Translations under genes and position numbers: made by a program
Shown: one piece after another, positions 8,587-18,406 of the stretch
Numbering within the stretch: position 1 is the stretch's first letter
Layout: every line of letters starts with the position of its first letter
NCBI RefSeq assembly: GCF_018130955.1
Contig: NZ_JAFCJM010000018.1
Location: 61,476 to 125,475 of the forward strand
DNA: 64,000 nt
Reading direction: 5' to 3'
DNA from: Bradyrhizobium liaoningense
Lineage (GTDB): Bacteria; Pseudomonadota; Alphaproteobacteria; Rhizobiales; Xanthobacteraceae
The notes under the pieces: generated by a model
The model's input: the letters and a program-made list of their open reading frames with translations, nothing else
Database searches by the model: none
Told to the model about the DNA's origin: nothing

Positions 8587-10851
8587 TTGAACTGTCTGGG
8601 AATGCTGCGGTTGGCCGCGATGGCAACCGCATCCGCTTTGGCTTTGTTGCCGCAGGTTTCTCTCGCTCAGTCGTCGTCACAGGGTGGCGCGCAGAATTTG
8701 CCGCCGGTGACGGTCGCGCCGCCCGAAACGCGCCGACCGGCCGCGAGCACCGCGCCGCGCCGCGTCGCGCGACCGGTTCTCACGCCGAGCGGCCGGAAGC
8801 CGCAGCCGCCGCGCGAAACGAGATTCGTCGAGACGCCGCGCGGGCCGATCCAGGGTTACGTCGCAACCCGCAGTTCCTCGGGCACCAAGACCAACACGCC
8901 GATCATGCAGACGCCGCAATCGGTCTCCGTGGTCGGCGCCGAGCAGATCCGCGACCAGAAGCCGAACAAGTTCGACGAGATCGTGCGCTATTCGCCGGGT
9001 ATCCACGGCGAAACTTTCGGGGCGGATACCCGCAACGACTGGTTCCTGATCCGCGGCTTCAAGTCCGACGACAACGGGCTGTTCCTCGACGGGCTCCAGC
9101 TCTTCTACACATCCTATGCAAGCTGGAAGCTGCAGCCGTTCAACCTGGAGCGCGTGGAGATCCTGCGCGGACCGTCGGCGGTACTCTACGGCGGATCGAG
9201 CCCGGGCGGCATCGTCAACGCGATCTCGAAGATGCCGCCGGCCGAGCCGATCCGCTACATCGAGGCGGGCGTCAACAACTTTGGCAACGCCTATATCCAG
9301 TTCGATGTCGGCGGCCCGGTTGCAACTGCAACGGAGCAAGGCAAGCTGTTCTATCGCGTGGTCGGGCAGGTGAAGAACGGCAACACCCAGGTCGACTTCA
9401 CGCCTGACAACAACTACTTCATTGCGCCGTCCTTCACCTGGAAGCCCGACGAGGACACCTCGTTCACGGTGCTGGCCTCGGCCTCGAAGCAGGACACCCG
9501 CGGCATCGCCTTCCTGCCTTACGTCGGCACGGTCGTTGATGCGCCCTGGGGCAAGATTCCGACCAGCCGCTTCGTCGGCGATCCCAGTGTCGACAGCTTC
9601 AAGCGCGAGCAGGAGATGATCGGCTATCAGTTCGAGCGCAACCTCTCCGACAGCGTCACCTTTCGCCAGAACGCGCGCTTCGCCCATGTCGACGTGAGCT
9701 ATGCGACGCTGTTCGGTCTCGGCTACGCGACGACCGCGGCTGCCGCCAATCTCGCGCGCGGCAACTTCTTCACAAGCGGTATCGCCAACCAGGCCAATCT
9801 CGACAACCAGCTCGAGTACCGCTTTGCAACCGGTCCGCTGCAGCACACGACGCTGTTCGGCGTCGACCTCAAGCACTACACGATCGACGACTACCAGGGA
9901 TTTGGCGGTGCGAACCCGATCAACCTGCTCAATCCCGTCTATACGCCGACCGCGCCGTTCAGCGGTGCGCCGTACCAGAACGCGACGCTGACGCAGAAGC
10001 AGGTCGGCGTCTACGCCCAGGACCAGATCAAGCTCGACCGCCTGACGCTGGTGCTCTCGGGCCGCAACGACTGGGTCGACACCTACAACGACAACCACAT
10101 CGGCGCGAGCCTCGGTCGCAACGACGGCGCATTCTCGGGCCGGGCCGGCTTGATCTACAATTTCGATCTCGGGTTCGCGCCTTACGTTTCCTATGCGACG
10201 AGCTTCAACCCGATCATCGGAACCAACTTCACGCTGACCCCGAACCAGCTCTATCTGCCGGAGACCGGCAAGCAGGTGGAGGTCGGCCTGAAGTACCAGC
10301 CGCTCGGTTTCAACGGCTATTTCGGCGTCGCGCTGTTCGACCTCAAGCGCAAGAACGTGCTGACGACGGACCCGAACAACGCGCTGCTGTCGGTGCAGAC
10401 CGGCGAGGTGACCTCACGCGGCTTCGAGCTCGAAGCGGTGGCGAACGTCATGCCGGGCCTGAAGGTGATGGCGTCGCACACGAGGTACGACATCTTCGTC
10501 AGCCAGGACCTCAACCAGGCTCTGATCGGCAAGGCGCCGACCAACACGCCGACCCAGCTCACCAAGGGCTGGGCCGACTACACCATCCAGTCCGGCCCGC
10601 TGACCGGGTTGGGCTTCGGCGGTGGTCTCCGCTACACCGGGCCATCCTTCGCCGACAACATGAACACGCTGGTGGTGCCGTCACGCCTGCTCGGCGACGC
10701 CGCCGTGCACTACGAATGGCAGAACTGGCGCTGGGCGCTCAACGTGTCCAACATCACCGACAAGATCTACGTCGGAAGCTGCTCGTCGGCGTCGGCCTGC
10801 TTCTACGGCGACCGCCGGCGGGTCACCGCGAGCGTGGCCTACAAGTGGTAA
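8587..10851 (+). CDS. TonB-dependent siderophore receptor
   Basis: A 754-aa outer-membrane receptor of the FhuA/ferric-siderophore type. It has a signal peptide (ending LAQ, near residue 28), a TonB-box-like region, a plug domain (TPQSVSVVGAEQIRDQ, then RGFKSDDNGLFLDGLQ and ERVEILRGPSAVLYG), a large beta barrel and a C-terminal aromatic residue (AYKW). It imports ferric siderophore using TonB energy. The start is TTG at 8587, with GGGG eight bases upstream; an ATG at 8602 would also keep the signal peptide. It is followed at 22 bp by the PepSY-TM gene. Regulation by an iron regulator through the upstream repeats is likely but not shown. Confidence 0.92.
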   Translation: MNCLGMLRLAAMATASALALLPQVSLAQSSSQGGAQNLPPVTVAPPETRRPAASTAPRRVARPVLTPSGRKPQPPRETRFVETPRGPIQGYVATRSSSGTKTNTPIMQTPQSVSVVGAEQIRDQKPNKFDEIVRYSPGIHGETFGADTRNDWFLIRGFKSDDNGLFLDGLQLFYTSYASWKLQPFNLERVEILRGPSAVLYGGSSPGGIVNAISKMPPAEPIRYIEAGVNNFGNAYIQFDVGGPVATATEQGKLFYRVVGQVKNGNTQVDFTPDNNYFIAPSFTWKPDEDTSFTVLASASKQDTRGIAFLPYVGTVVDAPWGKIPTSRFVGDPSVDSFKREQEMIGYQFERNLSDSVTFRQNARFAHVDVSYATLFGLGYATTAAAANLARGNFFTSGIANQANLDNQLEYRFATGPLQHTTLFGVDLKHYTIDDYQGFGGANPINLLNPVYTPTAPFSGAPYQNATLTQKQVGVYAQDQIKLDRLTLVLSGRNDWVDTYNDNHIGASLGRNDGAFSGRAGLIYNFDLGFAPYVSYATSFNPIIGTNFTLTPNQLYLPETGKQVEVGLKYQPLGFNGYFGVALFDLKRKNVLTTDPNNALLSVQTGEVTSRGFELEAVANVMPGLKVMASHTRYDIFVSQDLNQALIGKAPTNTPTQLTKGWADYTIQSGPLTGLGFGGGLRYTGPSFADNMNTLVVPSRLLGDAAVHYEWQNWRWALNVSNITDKIYVGSCSSASACFYGDRRRVTASVAYKW

Positions 10852-10873
10852 CGGGAGGCGAGGGGATGACCTC

Positions 10874-12001
10874 GTGAAGGCGCGCACCGTCAGGATCTGG
10901 TCCGCGGTCCACACCTGGACCAGCCTGATCTCGAGCCTGTTCCTGTTTCTGCTCTGCCTGACCGGGCTGCCGTTGATCTTCCACCATGAGATCGACGAGC
11001 TCCTGGGCTATGCGCCCCAGCCCGAGGTGCATGCGGGCGAAAAAGCGACGACGCAGCGGATCGCCAATTCCGCGCTCGCGGCCGATCCGGGCCGGGTGCT
11101 GCAATATATCTCCTGGGACAAGGACGAGCCGGGCATCGTCTTCGCCTTCACGAACAGCGCGCCGAACGGCGAGCCCGACAAGGCGACGGTGCGGGCTTTT
11201 GACGCCGTCACGACCAAGGTGCTCGGGCCGGTCGGCGTCGGGCCCATGCTGATCGTGCTCAAGCTGCATGTGGACATGTTTGCTGGCCAGCCAGGAAAAC
11301 TGTTCCTCGGCGGCATGGGACTGCTGTTTGCGCTCGCGATCGTCTCGGGCGTGGTGCTGTACTGGCCGTTCACCCGCCGCCTGCGCTTTGCAACCATCCG
11401 CGACAGCGCCTCGCGCCGCGTCGGCTGGCTCGACTGGCACAATCTGATCGGCGTCGTCACGATCGCCTGGGCGCTGGTGGTCGGACTGACCGGTGTGGTC
11501 AACACCTGGGCCGAGCTGATGCTCAACCAGTGGAAGGCGAACGAACTCGCCGTCATGGTCGCGCCCTTTGCCGGCAAGCCGCCGCCGACGCACCTTGCCT
11601 CCCTCGACGTCATCGTCGACCGCGCGAAGGAGACCGCGCCCGGCATGGACATGGCCTTCATTGCCTTCCCGGGAACACCCTTTACGTCGTCGCACCATTT
11701 TGCGGTGTTCATGCGCGGCGACACGCCGCTGACCGCGCGGCTGTTGAAGCCGGTGTTGCTGGACGGCGAGACGGGAGAGGTTGCCGACAGCCGCGCCTTG
11801 CCAGTCTACCTGCAGGCGCTGTTGATCTCGCAGCCGCTGCATTTTGGCGATTATGGCGGCATGCCCCTCAAGATCATCTGGGCGGCGCTCGACGTGCTGA
11901 CCATGATTGTGATCGGCAGCGGGCTCTATCTCTGGGTGGCGGGGCGCCGCAAACGCGCGCCGGCGGGCCCATATGGCGCACGCGCCGCGGTTCCGTCCTG
12001 A
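10874..12001 (+). CDS. PepSY-TM protein (candidate siderophore-iron reductase)
   Basis: A 375-aa inner-membrane protein. Helix 1 comes early (WTSLISSLFLFLLCLTGLPLIF), followed by HHEIDELLG, a periplasmic PepSY-like region, further helices (GMGLLFALAIVSGVVLYWPF; WHNLIGVVTIAWALVVGLTGVVNTW) and a last helix near the C-terminus. PepSY-TM proteins next to siderophore receptors are thought to reduce ferric siderophores in the periplasm. Conserved His residues on helices (WHN, HFGD) could hold heme. The start is GTG with GAGGGGAT upstream; an ATG slightly earlier stops after three codons. Its stop overlaps the ATG of the next gene. Confidence 0.85.
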   Translation: MKARTVRIWSAVHTWTSLISSLFLFLLCLTGLPLIFHHEIDELLGYAPQPEVHAGEKATTQRIANSALAADPGRVLQYISWDKDEPGIVFAFTNSAPNGEPDKATVRAFDAVTTKVLGPVGVGPMLIVLKLHVDMFAGQPGKLFLGGMGLLFALAIVSGVVLYWPFTRRLRFATIRDSASRRVGWLDWHNLIGVVTIAWALVVGLTGVVNTWAELMLNQWKANELAVMVAPFAGKPPPTHLASLDVIVDRAKETAPGMDMAFIAFPGTPFTSSHHFAVFMRGDTPLTARLLKPVLLDGETGEVADSRALPVYLQALLISQPLHFGDYGGMPLKIIWAALDVLTMIVIGSGLYLWVAGRRKRAPAGPYGARAAVPS

Positions 12002-12258
12002 TGCATGGCCCGCCCGATCGATCGCGCCCGTGGCTCCGTGTCTTTGGCGTTCCCCTTCTGCAGGGCGTGCTGACCACGATCGGCCTGCTGGCCGCGCTGA
12101 TCTGGGCTGACATCGGCAAATATATTGCCTGGGTGACGGTGGGCGCGCCCGTGGCGATCGTCTGCTGGGTCTGGCTGCGCCGCCGGCTCGAAAAGCGCCG
12201 TCAAAAGGGGCGGGCGAGCCCACAGTGGATAAGTCGCCACACCGGCTTGGAATTGTGA
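12001..12258 (+). CDS. Small two-helix membrane protein of the iron-uptake operon
   Basis: An 85-aa protein starting on the A of the PepSY gene stop codon (TGATG), so it is tightly coupled. It has two hydrophobic segments (VPLLQGVLTTIGLLAALIWADIG and YIAWVTVGAPVAIVCWVWL) followed by a strongly basic tail (RRRLEKRRQKGR), which should stay in the cytoplasm. I do not recognise the family. Position suggests a partner of the PepSY-TM protein. No terminator is obvious after it. Confidence 0.7.
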   Translation: MHGPPDRSRPWLRVFGVPLLQGVLTTIGLLAALIWADIGKYIAWVTVGAPVAIVCWVWLRRRLEKRRQKGRASPQWISRHTGLEL

Positions 12259-12490
12259 CTTGGCAGTCTTGCGGCCGACCGCGCTCACCCTTGCTGGGGT
12301 AGCCGATCTGCTCCATACCAGCGGCGGGACGATTCCCGGTTTGGCTAGCCGGGTTTCCACTGTTCTGGGGGCGGCAAAGGGCCTAAAAGCAGCGTGTCTT
12401 GCGCCCCTTGGTGCACTGCGCTAAGGCTCAGAATAATTCCAAATCGGACGAATCCGTGGCTCCCGAGGCTGCGGGAAAAAGGGCTCGCCA

Positions 12491-12856
12491 ATGAGCGGCA
12501 TTCTTGAGAACTATCTGCCACTTGTCGTCTTCATAGGGGTCGCAGGCCTGATCGGCCTGGTGCTGCTGATCGCCCCGTTCATCGTGGCGTTCCAGCAGCC
12601 GGACCCGGAAAAACTGTCGGCGTATGAGTGCGGTTTCAACGCCTTCGACGACGCCCGGATGAAGTTCGACGTCCGCTTCTACCTCGTCGCCATCCTCTTC
12701 ATCATCTTCGACCTCGAAGTGGCGTTCCTGTTCCCCTGGGCGGTGGCGTTCGGCAAGCTCGGTGCGACCGGCTTCTGGTCCATGGTGGTGTTCCTCGCCG
12801 TGCTGACGGTGGGGTTTGCCTATGAATGGAAGAAAGGCGCGCTCGAATGGGATTGA
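12491..12856 (+). CDS. nuoA: NADH-quinone oxidoreductase subunit A
   Basis: A small membrane subunit of complex I at the junction of the membrane arm and the peripheral arm. It is 121 aa with three helices and the NuoA hallmarks SAYECGFNAFDDAR (which carries the conserved Cys of the quinone-site loop) and KFDVRFYLVAILFIIFDLEVAFLFPWA. It is the first gene of the nuo operon. About 230 bp without a gene lie upstream and must contain the main promoter, though I could not identify one with confidence. It overlaps nuoB by ten bases. Confidence 0.97.
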   Translation: MSGILENYLPLVVFIGVAGLIGLVLLIAPFIVAFQQPDPEKLSAYECGFNAFDDARMKFDVRFYLVAILFIIFDLEVAFLFPWAVAFGKLGATGFWSMVVFLAVLTVGFAYEWKKGALEWD

Positions 12857-13437
12857 ACCCTGCCACGCAGTCCACCGGTCCGCTGGTGACACCGGCCCCG
12901 AAAGGCATCCTCGACCCCGCGACCGGCAAGCCCGTCGGCGCCAATGACCCGTTCTTCCTCGAGGTCAATTCCGAGCTCTCCGACAAGGGCTTCTTCGTCG
13001 CCGCGGCCGACGACCTCATCACCTGGGCGCGTACCGGCTCGCTGATGTGGATGACCTTCGGTCTCGCCTGCTGTGCGGTCGAGATGATGCAGGTCTCGAT
13101 GCCGCGCTACGACGTCGAGCGCTTCGGCTTCGCCCCGCGCGCCTCGCCCCGGCAGTCCGACGTGATGATCGTCGCGGGTACCCTGACCAACAAGATGGCG
13201 CCGGCTTTGCGCAAGGTCTACGACCAGATGCCTGAGCCGCGCTACGTCATCTCGATGGGCTCCTGTGCCAATGGCGGCGGCTACTACCACTATTCCTACT
13301 CGGTCGTGCGCGGCTGCGACCGCATCGTGCCGATCGACATTTACGTGCCGGGCTGCCCGCCCACGGCGGAAGCGCTGCTCTACGGCGTGCTGCTGCTGCA
13401 GAAGAAGATCCGGCGCACCGGCACCATCGAACGCTAA
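12847..13437 (+). CDS. nuoB: NADH-quinone oxidoreductase subunit B (N2 cluster)
   Basis: The 196-aa subunit that holds the terminal [4Fe-4S] cluster N2 next to the quinone site. The ligands are visible as the tandem Cys in GLACCAVEMMQ, the Cys in MGSCANGGGYY and the Cys in YVPGCPPTAEAL. It starts at the ATG inside the end of nuoA; an earlier in-frame ATG at 12826 would add seven residues but lies deep in nuoA. A 30-40 residue N-terminal extension (TQSTGPLVTPAPKG...) precedes the conserved core, as in alphaproteobacterial and mitochondrial homologues. Confidence 0.97.
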   Translation: MGLNPATQSTGPLVTPAPKGILDPATGKPVGANDPFFLEVNSELSDKGFFVAAADDLITWARTGSLMWMTFGLACCAVEMMQVSMPRYDVERFGFAPRASPRQSDVMIVAGTLTNKMAPALRKVYDQMPEPRYVISMGSCANGGGYYHYSYSVVRGCDRIVPIDIYVPGCPPTAEALLYGVLLLQKKIRRTGTIER

Positions 13438-13448
13438 GGTTTTACGTC

Positions 13449-14063
13449 ATGGACGACGGCAAGCTCGACGCCTTGGGGCAGACGATCGTGAGCGCGCTTC
13501 CGGGCGCGGCGACCGGTCACACTGTGGCATTCAACCAGCTCACGGTCGACATTGAGGCCGGTAAGGTCGTCGAGGTGGTAAAATACCTGCGCGACGATCC
13601 GAACTGCCGCTTCGTCAACTTCACCGACGTGACCGCGGTGGACTACCCGTCGCGCGAGAAGCGCTTCGACGTCATCTATCATCTGATGTCGCCGACCCTG
13701 AACACGCGGATCCGGCTGAAGGCTCAGGCCGACGAGACCACGCAGGTGCCGTCGCTGATCGAGGTGTTTCCGGGCGCGGACTGGTTCGAGCGCGAGACCT
13801 ACGACCTCTATGGCGTGATCTTCGTCGGCCATCCCGACATGCGCCGCATCCTCACCGATTACGGCTTTGAGGGGCATCCGCTGCGCAAGGACTTTCCGAC
13901 CACCGGTTTCGTCGAGGTGCGCTACGACGACCAGGAGAAGCGGGTGGTGTACGAGCCCGTCCGGCTCAACCAGGAATTCCGCAAGTTCGACTTTTTGTCT
14001 CCTTGGGAGGGGGCCGACTATCCGGTGCTCCCGGGCGATGAAAAAGCGGGGCCGAAGGTCTGA
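13449..14063 (+). CDS. nuoC: NADH-quinone oxidoreductase subunit C
   Basis: A 204-aa peripheral-arm subunit corresponding to the 30-kDa mitochondrial protein. The family signature ERETYDLYGVIFVGHPDMRR is present, followed by GFEGHPLRKDFP. It is a separate NuoC, not a NuoCD fusion as in E. coli, which fits alphaproteobacteria. It binds no cofactor and supports NuoD and NuoB around the quinone cavity. It starts 11 bp after nuoB and ends two bases before nuoD. Confidence 0.96.
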   Translation: MDDGKLDALGQTIVSALPGAATGHTVAFNQLTVDIEAGKVVEVVKYLRDDPNCRFVNFTDVTAVDYPSREKRFDVIYHLMSPTLNTRIRLKAQADETTQVPSLIEVFPGADWFERETYDLYGVIFVGHPDMRRILTDYGFEGHPLRKDFPTTGFVEVRYDDQEKRVVYEPVRLNQEFRKFDFLSPWEGADYPVLPGDEKAGPKV

Positions 14064-14065
14064 TC

Positions 14066-15262
14066 ATGAACGAGCAACCCGAGAATCTCCGCAACTTTAC
14101 GATCAATTTCGGGCCGCAGCATCCGGCGGCGCACGGCGTGCTGCGCCTGGTGCTGGAGCTGGACGGCGAGGTGGTCGCGCGTGTCGATCCCCATATCGGC
14201 CTGCTTCACCGCGGCACCGAAAAACTGATCGAGCAGAAGACCTATCTGCAGGCGATTCCCTATTTCGACCGGCTCGACTACGTCGCGCCGATGAACCAGG
14301 AGCACGCCTTCTGCCTCGCGGCCGAAAAGCTGCTCGGCATCGAGGTGCCGCGGCGCGGCCAGTTGATCCGCGTGCTCTATTGCGAGATCGGCCGCATCCT
14401 GTCGCACCTTCTCAACGTCACCACGCAGGCGATGGACGTCGGCGCGCTGACCCCGCCGCTGTGGGGCTTTGAAGAGCGCGAAAAGCTGATGGTGTTCTAC
14501 GAGCGTGCCTCGGGCAGCCGCATGCACGCAGCCTATTTCCGCATCGGCGGCGTGCACCAGGACCTGCCGCAGAAGCTGATCGACGACATCGAAACCTGGT
14601 GCGATCCGTTCCTCAAGGTCGTCGACGACCTCGACCGGCTGCTGACCGCGAACCGCATCTTCAAGCAGCGTAACGTCGATATCGGCGTGGTGCCGTTGAA
14701 GGAAGCCTGGGAGTGGGGGTTCTCCGGCGTGATGGTGCGCGGCTCGGGCGCGGCCTGGGACCTGCGCAAGTCGCAGCCCTATGAATGCTACGCCGAGATG
14801 GAGTTCGACATTCCGATCGGCAAGAACGGCGACTGCTACGACCGCTACCTGATCCGCATGGAAGAGATGCGCCAGTCGGTACGCATCATGAAGCAGTGCA
14901 TCCAGAAGCTGAACGCAGCTGACGGGAAGGGACCCATCGTCGTTGACGACAACAAGATCGCGCCGCCGCGCCGCGGCGAGATGAAGCGGTCGATGGAAGC
15001 GCTGATCCATCACTTCAAGCTCTACACCGAAGGCGTCCGTGTGCCGGCCGGCGAGGTCTATGCCGCGGTCGAGGCGCCGAAGGGCGAGTTCGGCGTCTAT
15101 CTCGTCGCTGACGGCACCAACAAGCCCTACAAGTGCAAGATCCGCGCGCCGGGCTTTGCCCATCTCCAGGCGATGGACCACATCTGCAGGGGCCATCTGC
15201 TCGCCGACGTCTCGGCCATTCTTGGTTCGCTCGACATCGTGTTCGGAGAGGTCGATCGGTGA
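14066..15262 (+). CDS. nuoD: NADH-quinone oxidoreductase subunit D
   Basis: The 398-aa 49-kDa-type subunit that forms the quinone cavity with NuoB. Conserved stretches include NFGPQHPAAHGVLRLVLELDGE (with the two conserved His of the quinone head-group site), PHIGLLHRGTEKL, and near the C-terminus ICRGHLLADVSAILGSLDIVFGEVDR. Length is normal. Its stop overlaps the ATG of an FkbM-type methyltransferase gene, where nuoE would usually follow. Confidence 0.97.
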   Translation: MNEQPENLRNFTINFGPQHPAAHGVLRLVLELDGEVVARVDPHIGLLHRGTEKLIEQKTYLQAIPYFDRLDYVAPMNQEHAFCLAAEKLLGIEVPRRGQLIRVLYCEIGRILSHLLNVTTQAMDVGALTPPLWGFEEREKLMVFYERASGSRMHAAYFRIGGVHQDLPQKLIDDIETWCDPFLKVVDDLDRLLTANRIFKQRNVDIGVVPLKEAWEWGFSGVMVRGSGAAWDLRKSQPYECYAEMEFDIPIGKNGDCYDRYLIRMEEMRQSVRIMKQCIQKLNAADGKGPIVVDDNKIAPPRRGEMKRSMEALIHHFKLYTEGVRVPAGEVYAAVEAPKGEFGVYLVADGTNKPYKCKIRAPGFAHLQAMDHICRGHLLADVSAILGSLDIVFGEVDR

Positions 15263-16224
15263 TGGCGCAGGCGCCAATCCAGTTTGACCGTGCCTCGGGG
15301 GCTCTGGAAGGAGCCAACCTGTGGGAACGGACGGCTGCCTTGGCGCTGGTGACGGGATCGAAGATCTCGTCGCACTTCTCGCATATGGGCTACATCGCCT
15401 GCGCGAACCTACTGCGGAAAACGCTTCCCGAGCGCAACATCGCGATCAAGCTCAATCCGGACGCCGTGTTCGAATTCCCCTATGGTGACGGCTACTGGAG
15501 CAAGCTGCTCAACCGCTCCTACAACTACGAAGACGAGCTGGAGCTACTGTTCGCCGATTCCGCCGACGTCGACTACACGCTGATCGATTGCGGCGCCAAT
15601 TACGGCTACTGGTCGGTGCTGGTCTCCAGCAAACCCTTTGGCGCGCACAGGGCGATCGCGATCGAGCCGTCGGGACTGAATTATCCAAAGCTTGCGAACA
15701 ACGCCAAAATCAACGGCAATCGCTTCGAGAGCATGAAATGCGCGATCGGCGCTTCGCGCGGCACGGCGCGGCTGTCGGGCACCAAGCACGAGGCCTTCAG
15801 CATCGCGGGCGACCCGTCGGCCGGCGGCGAAGAAGTGCCCGTGATCGCGCTCGATAACCTCATCGATGACGGCAAGGTCGCAGGCACCGGCAAATATTTG
15901 ATCAAGCTCGACGTCGAAGGCGTCGAGATCGAGGCCATCAAGGGCGGCAAGCGGCTGCTTGAGGGCGACAGCGTCATCATGTGCGAAGAGCACGGCAGCG
16001 ACCGCACGCATGCGGTGTCGCGCTACATCCTCGAACAAACCCCGCTGAAGCTGATCGTGTACGATCCGCTCAGCAATCGGCTGGAGACGGTGACCGAGCT
16101 GTCGATCCTCGATCGCATCAAGGTCTCCACCCACGTCGGCTACAACGTTTTCGGTACCGCGAGCGCATTCTGGCAGAGCAGGATCGATGCCCTGAATGCG
16201 AAAGCCGCGCGCCGCATGCAGTGA
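15262..16224 (+). CDS. FkbM family methyltransferase inside the nuo operon
   Basis: A 320-aa SAM-dependent methyltransferase. Motif I is visible as LIDCGANYGYWS (about residues 107-118), followed by an acidic IAIEPSGLNYPKL and the FkbM-type stretch IKLDVEGVEIEAIKGG. Family members methylate hydroxyl groups of sugars and other small molecules. The gene is coupled to nuoD by an ATGA overlap and is followed 12 bp later by nuoE, so it is co-transcribed with complex I. It is not a known subunit or assembly factor. The N-terminal 100 residues have no motif I recognise. An assembly or modification role is only suggested by position. Confidence 0.85.
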   Translation: MAQAPIQFDRASGALEGANLWERTAALALVTGSKISSHFSHMGYIACANLLRKTLPERNIAIKLNPDAVFEFPYGDGYWSKLLNRSYNYEDELELLFADSADVDYTLIDCGANYGYWSVLVSSKPFGAHRAIAIEPSGLNYPKLANNAKINGNRFESMKCAIGASRGTARLSGTKHEAFSIAGDPSAGGEEVPVIALDNLIDDGKVAGTGKYLIKLDVEGVEIEAIKGGKRLLEGDSVIMCEEHGSDRTHAVSRYILEQTPLKLIVYDPLSNRLETVTELSILDRIKVSTHVGYNVFGTASAFWQSRIDALNAKAARRMQ

Positions 16225-16236
16225 GAGAACGAAGCG

Positions 16237-16848
16237 ATGTCCGTCCGCCGATTAGCACCGAAGGAAGTCCAGCCCGCGAGCTTTGCGTTCACGGAGGAGA
16301 ATCTTGCCTTCGCAAAACAGCAGATCGCAAAGTATCCGGCGGGACGTCAGGCCTCGGCCGTGATCGCGATCCTCTGGCGCGCGCAGGAGCAGAACGAGGG
16401 CTGGGTCTCGGAAGCCGCGATTCGCGTCATCGCTGACATGCTCGACATGCCCTACATCCGCGTGCTCGAGGTCGCGACCTTCTACACGATGTTCCAGCTT
16501 GCCCCCGTCGGCAAGAAGGCCCACGTCCAGGTCTGCGGCACCACGCCATGCCGGCTGCGCGGCGCCGAGGAGCTGATCCACGTCTGCGAGCATCGCATCC
16601 ATCACGAGCCCTTCCATCTCTCCAAGGACGGCAATTTTAGCTGGGAAGAGGTGGAATGCCTGGGCGCCTGCGTGAACGCGCCGATGGTGCTGATCGGCAA
16701 GGACACCTATGAGGACCTGACCAAGGAAAGCTTCGGCAAGGTGCTCGACGGCTTCGCGGCCGGCAACCCGCCAAAGCCCGGTCCGCAGAACGGCCGCCAG
16801 TTCTCGGCGCCGATCACCGGACCGACCACGCTGAAGGAGACCACCTGA
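16237..16848 (+). CDS. nuoE: NADH-quinone oxidoreductase subunit E
   Basis: A 203-aa 24-kDa-type subunit of the NADH dehydrogenase module, carrying [2Fe-2S] cluster N1a. The four Cys ligands are in CGTTPCRLRG and ECLGACVNAPM. The N-terminal helical domain has the usual QNEGWVSEAAIRVIADMLDMPYIRVLEVATFYTMF region. A short Pro/Gly/Asn-rich C-terminal extension is typical of alphaproteobacteria. Its stop overlaps an ATG at 16848 that could start the next small gene. Confidence 0.97.
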   Translation: MSVRRLAPKEVQPASFAFTEENLAFAKQQIAKYPAGRQASAVIAILWRAQEQNEGWVSEAAIRVIADMLDMPYIRVLEVATFYTMFQLAPVGKKAHVQVCGTTPCRLRGAEELIHVCEHRIHHEPFHLSKDGNFSWEEVECLGACVNAPMVLIGKDTYEDLTKESFGKVLDGFAAGNPPKPGPQNGRQFSAPITGPTTLKETT

Positions 16849-16895
16849 TGCGCGGGCCTTTGGCATCAACACGGGGGATGGAGGGGATCGGCGCC

Positions 16896-17060
16896 ATGAA
16901 GAAATGGGGCCTCATCGCCACGCATGCCGTGGTGGCCGCCACGTTCATCTTCCTGCTCCAGCGCTACACGCTGAGTGCGTCGCTGGAATCCAGTCTGCTC
17001 TGGGCGCTGACCTTCGCCGGCTGCGCCGCCGGGCTTGCCTACATGCAGGCCAATCGTTGA
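16896..17060 (+). CDS. Small membrane protein between nuoE and nuoF
   Basis: A 54-aa protein, KKWGLIATHAVVAATFIFLL then a short polar stretch (QRYTLSASLESS) and a second hydrophobic segment (LLWALTFAGCAAGLAYM), so probably two helices. The ATG at 16896 is preceded by GGAGGGG; an in-frame ATG at 16848 overlaps the nuoE stop and would give 70 aa. It ends 15 bp before nuoF. From memory, rhizobial nuo operons do contain small unassigned frames here. It could be an accessory or assembly protein of complex I, which is untested. Confidence 0.65.
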   Translation: MKKWGLIATHAVVAATFIFLLQRYTLSASLESSLLWALTFAGCAAGLAYMQANR

Positions 17061-17075
17061 TCGGAAAGCACTGAA

Positions 17076-18401
<1,326 letters not shown>

Positions 18402-18406
18402 GGATA

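Noticed and set aside
5175..12340. A 16-base stretch GGGACGATTCCCGGTT present near 5177 and again near 12326
   Set aside because: About one repeat of this length is expected by chance in 64 kb, and the two contexts (end of an MFS gene, upstream of nuoA) share nothing else.
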